From Burkholderiales bacterium (GTDB taxonomy: Bacteria > Pseudomonadota > Gammaproteobacteria > Burkholderiales > Burkholderiaceae_C): DNA of 43,086 nt. Location: positions 1 through 43,086 of the forward strand of contig JAGWVB010000005.1 of NCBI GenBank assembly GCA_018971105.1, written 5' to 3'. The notes beneath the pieces were generated by a model. That model saw nothing but the letters and a program-made list of their open reading frames with translations. It had not been told where the DNA came from and made no database searches. Positions within the stretch are counted from its first letter, which is position 1; every line of letters starts with the position of its first letter. Shown in pieces: positions 10,828 through 21,900 of the stretch. Position numbers and translations under genes: made by a program.

Positions 10828-11769
10828 GTGGCGTCGTCGTTCGCGGGTCTGCCGCTGGATCTGCTCCTCTCGCCCTGGGCCCTGGCCCTGGTCGGGCTCA
10901 TGGTCGGCAGCTTCCTGAATGTCGTCGCGCACCGCCTGCCGCTGGTGCTGGAGCGCCAATGGTGGGGCGATGTCCACGGCCAGTTCGGCGACGCCGATTC
11001 CTATCGCCGCGTCTTCGGCGCCGCGCTGCCCAAGCCGCTGGCCGATGCCGGCGCCGCGCTCGAGACCTCGATGGCGGCGCTGGCGCCGCTGTCGCTGGCG
11101 CGCCCGGCGTCGCGCTGCCTGAGCTGCGGCCACCGCATCCGCTGGTACGAGAACATCCCGCTCGTGAGCTGGATCGCGCTGCGCGGACGCTGCTCGGCCT
11201 GCAAGTCGGCCATCGGCCTGCGCTACCCGCTGGTCGAAGGCTTGAGCGCGCTGGCCTTCGCCGCCTGCGCCTGGCGATACGGCCCGCATCCGGTCACGCT
11301 GCTGTGGTGCGCGGTGGCGGCGACGCTGCTGGCGCAGGCGCTGATCGACTGGGACACCACCGTGCTGCCCGACGATCTCACGCTGCCGCTGCTGTGGGCC
11401 GGCCTGGGTGCGGCCGCGCTCGGCTGGCTGCCCGGCCTCGGCGCGACGCAGTCGATCGCCGGCGCGGCCGCGGGCTACGGCTCGCTGTGGGCGGTGTACT
11501 GGCTGTTCAAGCTCGCCACCGGCAAGGAAGGCATGGGCTACGGCGACTTCAAGCTGCTGGGTGCGCTCGGCGCCTGGTTCGGCTGGCAGGCGATCCTGCC
11601 GGTCGTGCTGATGGCCTCGGTGCTGGGCGCCGCGGTCGGTCTCGTGATGAAGGCCACCGGCTCGCTGCGCGAGGGGCGTTTCGTCCCCTTCGGACCGTTC
11701 CTGGCCGGCGGCGGCATGGTCGTGATGCTCGCCGGGCTGCCGACCGTGCTGGGGTGGATGGGCTGGTGA
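10828..11769 (+). CDS. pilD: Prepilin peptidase / N-methyltransferase PilD
   Basis: A 313-residue inner-membrane aspartic protease that cleaves and N-methylates type IV pilins and type II secretion pseudopilins. The N-terminal domain carries the two CxxC pairs (CLSCGHRIRWYENIPLVSW and CSACKSAIGLRYPLVE). The catalytic aspartates lie in IDWDTTVLPDD and in GYGDFKLLGALGAWFGW (GxGD). Several hydrophobic helices fill the C-terminal half. It starts with GTG one base after the pilC stop and its last codons overlap the coaE start (GTGA). Chromosomal linkage to pilBC supports pilus maturation as its main role. Confidence 0.96.
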   Translation: MASSFAGLPLDLLLSPWALALVGLMVGSFLNVVAHRLPLVLERQWWGDVHGQFGDADSYRRVFGAALPKPLADAGAALETSMAALAPLSLARPASRCLSCGHRIRWYENIPLVSWIALRGRCSACKSAIGLRYPLVEGLSALAFAACAWRYGPHPVTLLWCAVAATLLAQALIDWDTTVLPDDLTLPLLWAGLGAAALGWLPGLGATQSIAGAAAGYGSLWAVYWLFKLATGKEGMGYGDFKLLGALGAWFGWQAILPVVLMASVLGAAVGLVMKATGSLREGRFVPFGPFLAGGGMVVMLAGLPTVLGWMGW

Positions 11770-12398
11770 AGCCGTGCGTGCCGACGCTGGGCTTGACCGG
11801 CGGCATCGGCAGCGGCAAGAGCACGGTCGCGCAGCGGCTCGTCGAGCTCGGCGCGCATCTCGTCGACACCGATGCGATCGCGCGCGATCTGACGCGGGCC
11901 GGCGGCGCGGCGATGCCGGCGCTGGCGGCCGAATTCGGCGCCGCCGCGATCGGTGCCGACGGCGCGCTGGACCGCGCCTGGATGCGCCGGCTGGCCTTCG
12001 AGGACAGGACCGCGAAGGCGCGGCTCGAGGCCATCCTGCACCCGCTCATCGGTGCCGCGGCGCTGCAGCTTGCCGCGGCGCATCGCGGCCGGCCGCTCGT
12101 CTACGACGTGCCGCTGCTGGCCGAATCGCGCGGCCCCTGGCGCGCGCGCTGCGACCGTATCCTCGTCGTCGACTGCACCGTCCGGACCCAGGTCGAGCGC
12201 GTCGCCGCCCGGCCCGGATGGACGGCCGAGGCCGCGCGGCGCGTGATCGCCCAGCAGGCCGACCGCGGCGCGCGGCGCGCGGTGGCCGACGCGGTGATCC
12301 ACAACGACGCCATCAGCCTGGCCGAACTCGCGTCCGAGGTCGACCGCTTCATGGCCTGGTGGCTGGGCCGCGACGGGCGCCCCGTCGTCGCGCCTTAG
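11766..12398 (+). CDS. coaE: Dephospho-CoA kinase
   Basis: A 210-residue P-loop kinase for the last step of coenzyme A synthesis, phosphorylating dephospho-CoA at the 3' hydroxyl. The P-loop GLTGGIGSGKST lies at about residues 7-18, followed by VDTDAIARDL, HPLIGAAALQL and YDVPLLAES. RPGWTAEAARRVIAQQ and the C-terminal VIHNDA block complete the family pattern. The GTG start shares four bases with the pilD stop (GTGA), which fixes the start and implies coupling. pilD-coaE-zapD-yacG is a long-conserved order in beta- and gammaproteobacteria. Confidence 0.96.
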   Translation: MKPCVPTLGLTGGIGSGKSTVAQRLVELGAHLVDTDAIARDLTRAGGAAMPALAAEFGAAAIGADGALDRAWMRRLAFEDRTAKARLEAILHPLIGAAALQLAAAHRGRPLVYDVPLLAESRGPWRARCDRILVVDCTVRTQVERVAARPGWTAEAARRVIAQQADRGARRAVADAVIHNDAISLAELASEVDRFMAWWLGRDGRPVVAP

Positions 12399-12479
12399 GC
12401 GCAACCGAGGCGGGGCCTGTGGAACAATCATCCGAGGGCGGCATCGCATCCGCTTCGCCCCACCTCTCCCGAGCCCGAC

Positions 12480-13235
12480 TTGATTCTTTACGAATACCCG
12501 TTCAACGAAGGCATACGAACGATGCTGCGGCTCGAGCATCTGTTCGCGCGCCTGAGCCAGCTCGTCGCGCGCGAGGCGCCGGTCGACCATCATTTCGCGC
12601 TCGCGACGCTGTTCGAGATCATGGATGTCGCCTCGCGCGCCGACCTCAAGAGCGATGTGCTGAAGGAACTCGAGCGCCATCGCAGCCAGCTGCAGGGCTT
12701 CCGCGGCCATCCCGGGATCTCGGAGCGGGCGCTGGACGAAGTCGTCGCGCGCATCGACCGGGCCTTCGACGGCCTGAACCAGCTCCAGGGCAAGGCCGGG
12801 CAGAGCCTGGCCGCGAACGACTGGCTGATGAGCATCCGCAGCCGCATCAACATACCCGGCGGCACCTGCGAATTCGACCTTCCGGCGTATTACGCCTGGC
12901 AGCAGCATGAGCCGGCGCGGCGGCGCGCCGACCTCGAGGGCTGGGTCGCCACGCTGACGCCGCTGGCGCAGGCGCTGCACGTGCTGCTGGGCCTGCTGCG
13001 CGACAGCGGCAGCCCGCAACGCATGGTGGCGCCGGCGGGGCACTTCCAGCAGAGCCTGCCCGCCGGCAAGGTCTACCAGCTGCTGCGCGTGCGCGTCGAC
13101 GCGGCGAGCGGCCTCGTGCCCGAGATCACCGGCCACCGGCTGATGGTGGCGGTGCGCTTCATGCGGCCCGACGCCGAGGGCAAGCTGCGCAACGCCGGCA
13201 CCGACGCCACCTTCGAGCTGGCGCTCTGCGCCTGA
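12480..13235 (+). CDS. zapD: Cell division protein ZapD
   Basis: A 251-residue cytosolic protein that crosslinks FtsZ filaments at the Z ring. The N terminus MILYEYPFNEGIRTMLRLEHLF is diagnostic and requires a TTG start at 12480. FRGHPGISERALDEV, NDWLMSIRSRINIPGGTCEFDLPAYYAWQ and GHRLMVAVRFMR are further family blocks. The N-terminal half is largely helical and the C-terminal half is strand-rich, as in ZapD structures. It lies 81 bases after coaE and ten bases before yacG. Confidence 0.95.
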   Translation: MILYEYPFNEGIRTMLRLEHLFARLSQLVAREAPVDHHFALATLFEIMDVASRADLKSDVLKELERHRSQLQGFRGHPGISERALDEVVARIDRAFDGLNQLQGKAGQSLAANDWLMSIRSRINIPGGTCEFDLPAYYAWQQHEPARRRADLEGWVATLTPLAQALHVLLGLLRDSGSPQRMVAPAGHFQQSLPAGKVYQLLRVRVDAASGLVPEITGHRLMVAVRFMRPDAEGKLRNAGTDATFELALCA

Positions 13236-13245
13236 GAGGCGCGCG

Positions 13246-13452
13246 ATGCAGGCCGCCGCGCCGCGCCAGGTGCCCTGCCCGAGCTGCCGCGCGCCGGCGC
13301 TGTTCGGCGCCGCGAACCCCTGGCGACCGTTCTGCAGCCAGCGCTGCCGCAACGCCGACCTCGGCGCCTGGGCCAGCGAGCGCTTCCGTGTCCCGGCCGA
13401 ACTGCCGAGCGACGACGAAGGCTCGACCCCGCCCGCACCGCCGGCCGACTGA
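13246..13452 (+). CDS. yacG: DNA gyrase inhibitor YacG (zinc-binding)
   Basis: A 68-residue protein of the YacG family, which binds GyrB and inhibits DNA gyrase. The zinc knuckle is C11-x2-C14 and C30-x3-C34 in PCPSCRAP and FCSQRCRNADLGAW, exactly the family pattern. The C-terminal tail is acidic and proline-rich. It is last in the pilBCD-coaE-zapD-yacG run. The groES promoter region follows after about 60 bases. Confidence 0.93.
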   Translation: MQAAAPRQVPCPSCRAPALFGAANPWRPFCSQRCRNADLGAWASERFRVPAELPSDDEGSTPPAPPAD

Positions 13453-13514
13453 GGGGCGTCGGCCGCCGCCGGCCCCGGCTGAGCGTCTTTTGGGCCTGCA
13501 CGTGAGCTCAGCTC

Positions 13515-13542
13515 TTGAAGTGCCGCATCGAATCCCTATAAT
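13515..13542 (+). promoter_or_regulatory. groESL promoter
   Basis: TTGAAG (13515-13520) and a perfect TATAAT (13537-13542) are separated by 16 bases, a good sigma70 promoter. The same -35 region reads CTTGAAG, the upstream half of a sigma32 heat-shock promoter, but its downstream CCCCAT half is poor (CCCTATAAT). The predicted start point falls at or just before the CIRCE operator. Confidence 0.8.
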
Positions 13543-13551
13543 TCCCAGCTG

Positions 13552-13578
13552 CTAGCACTCGTAATCGTCGAGTGCTAA
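13552..13578 (+). promoter_or_regulatory. CIRCE operator (HrcA site)
   Basis: CTAGCACTC-N9-GAGTGCTAA matches the CIRCE consensus TTAGCACTC-N9-GAGTGCTAA with a single change. It sits at the start point of the groESL promoter, where HrcA represses transcription in the absence of heat stress. hrcA itself is not in the window. Confidence 0.92.
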
Positions 13579-13676
13579 CGATCGGAGACGCTTTCCGTCA
13601 CCGATGGTCGTATGTCAGTGATTGCTGACTTCGGCAATTGCTTCCACCGAATCTGCCCTTATCCCAAGGAGATGTT

Positions 13677-13967
13677 ATGAAACTTCGTCCGTTGCACGAT
13701 CGCGTGATCGTCAAGCGCCTGGAACAGGAAACCAAGACCGCTTCCGGCATCGTGATCCCCGACAACGCCGCCGAGAAGCCCGACCAGGGCGAAGTCCTGG
13801 CCGTCGGTCCCGGCAAGCGCAGCGACAAGGGCGACTTCATCGTCCTCAACATCAAGGTCGGTGATCGCGTGCTGTTCGGCAAGTACAGCGGTCAGACCGT
13901 CAAGGTCGACGGCGACGAACTGCTCGTGATGCGCGAAGAGGATCTCTTCGCCGTCGTCGAGAAGTAA
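13677..13967 (+). CDS. groES: Co-chaperonin GroES
   Basis: A 96-residue subunit of the heptameric lid of the GroEL chamber. [14 protein letters not shown] is the standard N terminus, which fixes the ATG at 13677; AAGGAGA lies 8 bases upstream. The mobile loop ([18 protein letters not shown]) and [34 protein letters not shown] are conserved. It is transcribed with groEL, 33 bases downstream, from a CIRCE-controlled promoter. Confidence 0.98.
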   Translation: MKLRPLHDRVIVKRLEQETKTASGIVIPDNAAEKPDQGEVLAVGPGKRSDKGDFIVLNIKVGDRVLFGKYSGQTVKVDGDELLVMREEDLFAVVEK

Positions 13968-15650
<1,683 letters not shown>

Positions 15651-15690
15651 TCCGGCCCCGCCTCGGGCCCTGGGCCCGATGCGTCCCGCA

Positions 15691-15723
15691 AGCCCGCGCG
15701 TCCGACGATGCGCGGGCTTTTTT
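15691..15723 (+). terminator. Rho-independent terminator of groESL
   Basis: AGCCCGCGC (15691-15699) pairs with GCGCGGGCT (15710-15718) across a 10-base loop, and a run of six T residues ends at 15723. This is the clearest intrinsic terminator in the window. Confidence 0.9.
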
Positions 15724-15852
15724 CATCTGCCTCGGCTCGGTCCGGCGCGACCCCTTGGGCGCATGGTACCGGCCACATGCCGCGATATGCACCCGTTTCT
15801 CGGCCTGGATCCAGTTCTCACGCCTAGGCCTGGAACCGATAATCGGAGCGAT

Positions 15853-17481
15853 ATGGCTGCCCGGAACTGGCCCCCCGCGATGCAGCAGTTCGTCGACGAC
15901 GAACTGCTGCGCGGCCCCCTGCTGCTCGACCAGGTGGTCGAAGGGGCGATCGACCAGCTGCGCAGGGCCCTGCCGGCACTGGCGCTGGGACAGCGCACGG
16001 CGCTGAGCGACCTGATGCAGTCGCTGCAGGCGCAGCGCGGTCGGGTCTCGGAGTACTTCATGATCTCGCTGCGGCGCCAGGTCGGGGAGACCTTGAACCG
16101 CCCGGTCGCACCCGAGCCCGCCAAGGCGGCGCGCATGCAGTCGCTCGCGCTCGTCGACGAGGACGAGGTCGCGGTCAACGTCGAGATCGCGCATGCGGTG
16201 GAGATCGTCAAGAGCCTGGCCGAATACGAGCTGCGCGAACTCCAGACCTACACCGCGGCCCTGGCGGGCGACATGGACATGGCGCAGCTGAACAACCCGT
16301 TCCGGCCCGAGACCTACGCGAATGCGCTTTGGGCCGGGGCGCAGGCGCTGCCCTTGTCGCGCGGGCACCAGATCGCCTTCATGCGCCATGCATCGACCCC
16401 GCTGGCGCAACTGCTGCGGCGCAGCTATGCCGCCGCCTGCTCGCGCCTGGAGTCGATGGGCGTCGAGCCGGCGGCCTACCGGACCATGATCCTGCCTTCG
16501 GGTTCGCGGCGCGGTTCCCGCTCGCCCGAGGTCGGCGTGGAGTTCGACCTCCATCGCATCCGCGACAGCATGCCGGCACCGGTGTCGCCGACGGCCTCGA
16601 TGTCGCCGCACTTCGCCCGCGCGGCCCCGCCGGTGCGCGAAACCTGGCGCGCCGTCGCCGCGTCCGCGCCCAACCTCGTCGACCGCCAGGCGGTCGAACT
16701 CGTGAGCCGGCTCTTCGACGCGATGGCCGCCGACGAGCGCGTCCCGTCCGATGTCGGTCTCATCGTCTCGCGCCTGCAGGGCCCGGCGCTGCGCCTGTCG
16801 TTGCGCGACCCGACGCTGCTCGACCAGGACCAGCATCCGCTGTGGCGCTTCATCAACGACCTCGTCTTCGAGGCCCAGATGGTGCCCGACGCGGCCGACC
16901 CCGAGCGTGCGCTGCTGCTGAAGACGGCGCAATTGGCGGTCGACCAGGTGGCGAGCGAGCCGGAGCAGAACGCCGGCCTCTACCGCTGGGCGCTGGACCG
17001 GATGCAATCAGTGCTGAACAAGGGGCTGACGCGCCGCTTGGGCGGGGTCTCGAGCCAGATCGGTGCGCTGCACCGCGTCGAGGACCGGCTCACCGCCGGC
17101 AACGTCGTGCCGTCGACGCTGCACGGCACGCTCGACGTGCCCCAGCTCGACACCGTGCCGGCCGAACTGCTCGATGCGGCGCCGCCCGCGCCGCAGGCGG
17201 CCGACGGTTCACGCGCCTGGCTCGATGCGCTCGCGCCCGGGGCCTGGGTGCGCATGTTCCTGCAGGGCCGCTGGCACCACGCGCGGCTGCTGTGGGTCGG
17301 CGACCGACGCGAGATCTGGCTCTTCGGCGACGGCGCCTCCGATGCGACCTGGGCCGTGCGCCGCAGCGCGCTGCAGCTGATGCATGAATCGAAGCTCGCG
17401 AAGACGCTGCAGCGGCGCTCGATCGTCGGCACCGCCGCGGCGCGCGTGCAGCATCAGGTGGTCGCCGCGGCCGCCGCTTGA
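15853..17481 (+). CDS. DUF1631 family protein
   Basis: A 542-residue cytosolic protein resembling the DUF1631 family, whose molecular role I cannot state. Support is the C-terminal block (about 445-530), LAPGAWVRMFLQGRWHHARLLWVGDRREIWLF followed by RSALQLMHESKLAKTLQRRSIV, and the central RLFDAMAADERVPSDVGLIVSRLQGPALRLSLRDPTLLDQDQHPLWRFINDL. The start at 15853 has GGAG four bases before the ATG; longer in-frame starts reach back into the groEL terminator and are rejected. The protein seems short for the family as I know it, mainly in the N-terminal half. The 3' end overlaps convergent engB by 28 bases. Confidence 0.75.
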   Translation: MAARNWPPAMQQFVDDELLRGPLLLDQVVEGAIDQLRRALPALALGQRTALSDLMQSLQAQRGRVSEYFMISLRRQVGETLNRPVAPEPAKAARMQSLALVDEDEVAVNVEIAHAVEIVKSLAEYELRELQTYTAALAGDMDMAQLNNPFRPETYANALWAGAQALPLSRGHQIAFMRHASTPLAQLLRRSYAAACSRLESMGVEPAAYRTMILPSGSRRGSRSPEVGVEFDLHRIRDSMPAPVSPTASMSPHFARAAPPVRETWRAVAASAPNLVDRQAVELVSRLFDAMAADERVPSDVGLIVSRLQGPALRLSLRDPTLLDQDQHPLWRFINDLVFEAQMVPDAADPERALLLKTAQLAVDQVASEPEQNAGLYRWALDRMQSVLNKGLTRRLGGVSSQIGALHRVEDRLTAGNVVPSTLHGTLDVPQLDTVPAELLDAAPPAPQAADGSRAWLDALAPGAWVRMFLQGRWHHARLLWVGDRREIWLFGDGASDATWAVRRSALQLMHESKLAKTLQRRSIVGTAAARVQHQVVAAAAA

Positions 17482-18173
17482 GCCGGGGGCGCCGCATGGG
17501 TCCAGCCGTGCAGGGTCTCGGCGACATCGCCCACGCCCTGCCGCGACAGCGCCGAGAACAGCGCCACGCCGATGTCGGAGGCCTCGGTCGAGACCTCGCC
17601 CAGCAGCGCCTGCGCCTGCTCGAGCGCGCGCCGTCCCTCGCTGCGGTTGAGCTTGTCGGCCTTGGTCAACAGCGCCAGCAGCCGCACCTCGCCGTTGACC
17701 AGGCGCGGCTCGATGAGCGTCAGCAGCCTGCGGTCCAGGTCGGTGAAGCCGAGGCGCGCATCGATCATCAGCACGACGCCGTGCAGCGGCCGACGCAGCT
17801 GCAGGTAGTCGGCCATCACCTCCTGCCAGCGCAGCTTGGCGCTGCGTTCGACCGCCGCGTAGCCGTAGCCCGGGAGGTCGGCGAAGAGCGCGTCGGGCGC
17901 GTCCTTGGGACCGAGCTCGAACAGGTTGATATGCTGCGTGCGACCCGGCGTGCGCGAGGCGAAGGCGAGCCGGCGCTGCTGCGCCAGTTCGTTGATGGCC
18001 GTCGACTTGCCGGCATTGCTGCGGCCGACGAAGGCGATCTCCGGCAGCTCGCTCGCGGGCAACTGGTCGAGGCGGCTGGCCGTGGTGAGAAAACGCGCGC
18101 CGTGGGTCCAGGCGAGGGCGCTCCGGGCGGTGTCGCCGGCGGGCGGGCGGGGGGGGCGCAAGGCTGTTGTCAT
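17454..18173 (-). CDS. engB: Ribosome biogenesis GTPase EngB/YihA
   Basis: A 239-residue TRAFAC GTPase needed for 50S assembly. G1 is GRSNAGKST, G3 is DLPGYGYA, and G4 is TKADKL, with the family-specific PGRTQHINLFELG (G2 region) between G1 and G3. The start MTTALRPP is chosen over longer in-frame starts that read into the cytochrome c4 promoter region. No Shine-Dalgarno is present; TACAAT lies five bases before the ATG. It is divergent from a cytochrome c4 gene, a typical Burkholderiales arrangement, and its 3' end overlaps the DUF1631 gene. Confidence 0.96.
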   Translation of the reverse strand: MTTALRPPRPPAGDTARSALAWTHGARFLTTASRLDQLPASELPEIAFVGRSNAGKSTAINELAQQRRLAFASRTPGRTQHINLFELGPKDAPDALFADLPGYGYAAVERSAKLRWQEVMADYLQLRRPLHGVVLMIDARLGFTDLDRRLLTLIEPRLVNGEVRLLALLTKADKLNRSEGRRALEQAQALLGEVSTEASDIGVALFSALSRQGVGDVAETLHGWTHAAPPAQAAAAATT

Positions 18174-18178
18174 GGGCC

Positions 18179-18188
18179 ATTGTAAAAT
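18179..18188. promoter_or_regulatory. Overlapping divergent -10 elements, engB / cytochrome c4
   Basis: In the 62 bases between the two start codons, ATTGTAAAAT contains TAAAAT rightward (18183-18188, toward the cytochrome) and TACAAT leftward (18184-18179, toward engB). The two -10-like hexamers share bases, so the two transcription units may exclude each other. No convincing -35 is visible for either. Confidence 0.4.
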
Positions 18189-18235
18189 TCGCCGGTTCAC
18201 GCCCCCGCGCGTTTGAGATGTTGAAGGCCTGTCGC

Positions 18236-18871
18236 ATGAAGCTGCCCTTTGCACCGACCCTGTCGGCCCTATTCGCCAGCGCGGTCCTGTACGCCGCGCC
18301 GACCCTCGCCGCCGAGGGCCAGCCGGCTTTCAAGGTCGACCTCGCCAAGGGCCAGCAACTGGCCACCACCTGTGGCGCCTGCCACACGCAGGACGGTTCG
18401 CGCGGCGTCGCGACCTACCCGATCCTGCAGGGCCAGCTGCCCGAATACATCGCCAAGCAGCTCGCCGACTACAAGGCGGGCAAACGCAAGAACGCGGTCA
18501 TGACCGGCATGGCCGCGACCGTGCTGTCCGAGGACGATGCGAAGCAGATCGCCGCCTTCTACGCCAGCAAGCACGCCAAGCCCGGCTATGCCAAGTCCAA
18601 GGACACCGTGCTGCTGGGCCAGCAGATCTACCGTGGCGGCATCTTCGCCAAGCAGGTTCCGGCCTGCGCCGGCTGCCATGGCCCCACCGGCGCCGGCATC
18701 CCGGCCCAGTATCCGCGCATCGGCGGCCAGCACGAAGCCTATCTCGAGGCCCAGCTCAACGCTTTCCGTTCGGGCGAGCGCGCCAACAGCCCGCAGATGA
18801 TGACCATCGCCTCGCGCCTGAGCGACCGCGAGATCAAGGCCGTCGCCGATTACGTGACCGGCCTGCACTGA
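18236..18871 (+). CDS. Cytochrome c4, di-haem, periplasmic
   Basis: A 211-residue exported di-haem c-type cytochrome that passes electrons to terminal oxidases. Residues 1-26 form a signal peptide (MKLPFAPTL... ending APTLAA). Haem sites are C46-GA-C-H and C144-AG-C-H, with candidate axial Met residues in NAVMTGMAAT and NSPQMMTIAS. The two halves are homologous, as expected. The second ATG is chosen because GAAGG lies eight bases before it; an in-frame ATG 18 bases earlier would only lengthen the signal peptide. Unlike many relatives, no resB/ccsB genes follow; a converging uvrA-like gene does. Confidence 0.93.
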   Translation: MKLPFAPTLSALFASAVLYAAPTLAAEGQPAFKVDLAKGQQLATTCGACHTQDGSRGVATYPILQGQLPEYIAKQLADYKAGKRKNAVMTGMAATVLSEDDAKQIAAFYASKHAKPGYAKSKDTVLLGQQIYRGGIFAKQVPACAGCHGPTGAGIPAQYPRIGGQHEAYLEAQLNAFRSGERANSPQMMTIASRLSDREIKAVADYVTGLH

Positions 18872-18881
18872 ACGACTGGCG

Positions 18882-18902
18882 CCGCCGCTGCAGCAGCGGC
18901 GG
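18882..18902. terminator. Hairpin between convergent cytochrome c4 and uvrA-like genes
   Basis: CCGCCGCTG and CAGCGGCGG form a perfect nine-base stem with a CAG loop just after the cytochrome stop codon. No T-run follows on either strand, so intrinsic termination is uncertain; it could protect mRNA 3' ends from exonucleases. Confidence 0.4.
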
Positions 18903-18923
18903 GCGGCGCGCGCCGCCGCGATG

Positions 18924-21900
18924 TCAGCGGCCCCTACCCAGCACGGGCGCCAGAGCGACGCCGGTGTGGCTGCCCGCCGCGACGATCGCCTCCGGCGGTC
19001 CCGCGGCGACGATGCGACCGCCCTCGGCGCCGCCCTCCGGCCCGAGGTCGATGACCCAGTCGGCCTCGGCGATGACGTCGAGGTCATGCTCGATCACGAC
19101 GACGCTGTGGCCGCCCTCGACGAGCCGGTGCAGCACGCGGATGAGCTTCTCGACATCGGCCATGTGCAGGCCCACCGTCGGCTCATCGAGCACGTAGAGC
19201 GTGCGCGGCGCGCGGTTGCCGCGCCGCGTGACGTCGTCCCTCACCTTGCTCAGCTCGGTGACGAGCTTGATGCGCTGGGCCTCGCCGCCCGAGAGCGTCG
19301 GCGACGGCTGGCCCAGCGTCAGGTAACCGAGTCCGACATCGGCCAGCAGCTGCAGCGGATGCGCGATCGACGGCATGCTGGCGAAGAAGCCGACGGCCTC
19401 GTCGACCTCCATCTTCAGCACGTCGCCGATGCTGCGGCCGCGCCAGCTCACGGCCAGCGTCTCGGGGTTGAAGCGCGCGCCATGGCAGGTGTCGCAATGG
19501 ACCTTGACGTCGGGCAGGAAGCTCATCGCGATCGTGCGCAGGCCCTGGCCCTCGCAGGCCGGGCAGCGGCCGTCCCCGGTGTTGAAGCTGAAGCGCGAGG
19601 CGGCGTAGCCGCGCGCCTTGGCCTCCAGGGTCTCGGTGTAGAGGCGGCGGATCGCGTCCCAGAAGCCGATGTAGGTGGCCGGGCAGGATCGCGGCGTCTT
19701 GCCGATCGGCGTCTGGTCGACCTCGAGCACGCGGTCGACCTGGTCGACGCCGTCGATCCCCGCGCAGCCGGCCCAGCGCCGCCCGCCGGCCAGCGCCGAC
19801 TGCACGTTGGCCAGCAGCACATCGCGCGCCAGCGTGCTCTTGCCCGAGCCGCTGACCCCCGTGACGGCGACGAGCCGCGCCAGCGGCACCTGGACATCGA
19901 AACCCTGCAGGTTGTGCAGCGCAGCGCCGCGCAGGCGCAGCGCCGGTGCGCCCGGCGGCACCGGACGCCGCGGCTGCAGCGGGTGCAGCAGCGGGTGCGC
20001 GAGCAGCCGGCCGGTGACCGATTCGGCGTTCGCCGACAGGTCGGCGGCGCTGCCCTGGGCGACGAGCCGCCCGCCGCGCTTGCCGGCGCCGGGGCCGATG
20101 TCGATCAGATGCTCGGCGCGGCGTATCGTGTCCTCGTCGTGCTCGACGACGACGAGCGTGTTGCCGGCGGCGCCGAGCTTGGCCAGCGCGTCGAGCAGCA
20201 CGCCGTTGTCGCGCGGATGCAGGCCTATCGTCGGCTCGTCGAGCACGTAGCACACGCCCTGCAGATGGCTGCCGAGCTGGGCCGCGAGCCGGATGCGCTG
20301 CGCCTCGCCGCCCGAGAGCGTCGGCGCCGCGCGGTCCAGCGTCAGGTAGCCGAGGCCGACGTCCTCGAGGAATTCGAGCCGGTTGCGGATCTCGGTGACG
20401 ACGTCGCGCGCGATGTCGCCGTCGCGGCCGGCCAGCTGGCCCTGTTTCGAAAGCGCATCGATCCACTGCCGCGACTCGCGCACCGACAGGCGCGCGATCT
20501 CGGCGATCGGCCGCCCGGCGAAGGTCACGCCGCGCGAGGCCGGGTTCAGCCGCGCGCCGCCGCAATCGGCGCAGGGCTCGTCGACGAGGCCCTCGACCTC
20601 GGTCTCCTCGGACGGGAAGCTCTGCTCGCGGCCCTTGTTGTCGTCGTCGCGCACCGAGTCGTCGTAGGCCTTGCGCTGCTCGCGCGTCAGCTTGAGCCCG
20701 GTGCCGACGCAGCCCGCGCACCAGCCATGCTTGCTGTTGTAGCTGAACATGCGCGGGTCCAGCTCGGGATAGCTGGTGCCGCAGACCGGGCAGGCGCGCT
20801 TGGTCGAGAACACCTTCACCGCGCCGACGCCGCGCCCCTGCGCGGCGCCCGGCAACATCGACGCCTCGAGGCCGTCGAGCGGGTGCAGCAGGTGCAGCAC
20901 GCCCTTGCCGAGGTCGAGCGTGCGCGCCAGCAGCTCGCGCAGGCGCGCCTCGTCGCGGGGGTCGATCACGAGGTCGCCCACCGGCAGCTCGATCAGATGC
21001 TCCTTGTAGCGATCGATGCGCGGGAAAGGCTCGACGGCGACGAACTCGCCGTCGATGCGCAGATGCGTATGGCCGCGCGCCTTCGCCCATTTCGCGAGGT
21101 CGGTGTAGACGCCCTTGCGGTTGACGACCAGCGGCGCGAGCAGGCCGACATGCTGGCCGCGGTGGTCTCGCAGCAGCTGCGCGGCGATGCTCTCGGCGCT
21201 CTGCGCCTTCACCGGCGCGCCGTCGTGGACGCAATGCTGCAGTCCCAGCTTGACCCACAGCAGGCGCAGGAAATGCCAGACCTCGGTCGTCGTCGCGACC
21301 GTGCTCTTGCGCCCGCCGCGCGACAGCCGCTGCTCGATCGCCACCGTCGGCGGGATGCCGTAGACGGCGTCGACCTCGGGCCGTCCCGCCGGCTGCACGA
21401 TGCTGCGCGCATAGGCGTTGAGGCTTTCGAGGTAGCGCCGCTGGCCCTCGTTGAACAGGATGTCGAAGGCGATCGTGCTCTTGCCCGAGCCGCTGACGCC
21501 GGTGATGACGTTGAACTTGCCGCGCGGGATGTCGACGTCGAGCGAGCGCAGGTTGTTCTCGCGCGCGTTGACGATGCGGATAGCTTCCTCGCCGGCATCG
21601 CGGCGCGCCGCGCGCGCCGCGCGCAGCACGCTCTGCAGCGCGCGGCCTTCCTCGGCGCGCGGCGTGCCGAAGCCGAGCGCGGCGTCGTAGTCGCGCAGCG
21701 CGGCGCCGGTGTGCGAGCTCGGATGCGCCTTGACGTCGTCGGGCGTGCCGGCGCAGACGAGTTCGCCGCCGGCCTCTCCGCCCTCGGGGCCGAGGTCGAC
21801 GATCCAGTCGGCGCTTCGGATGACGTCGAGGTTGTGCTCGATGACGAGCAGCGAATGCCCGGCGCCCTGCAGCTTGCGCAGCGCGCGCATGAGCTTGGCG

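Noticed and set aside
7782..10901. 1039-codon open frame on the minus strand across pilB and pilC
   Set aside because: It spans two clear genes and the gap between them, with low-complexity His/Arg/Gln/Asp sequence; a shadow frame.
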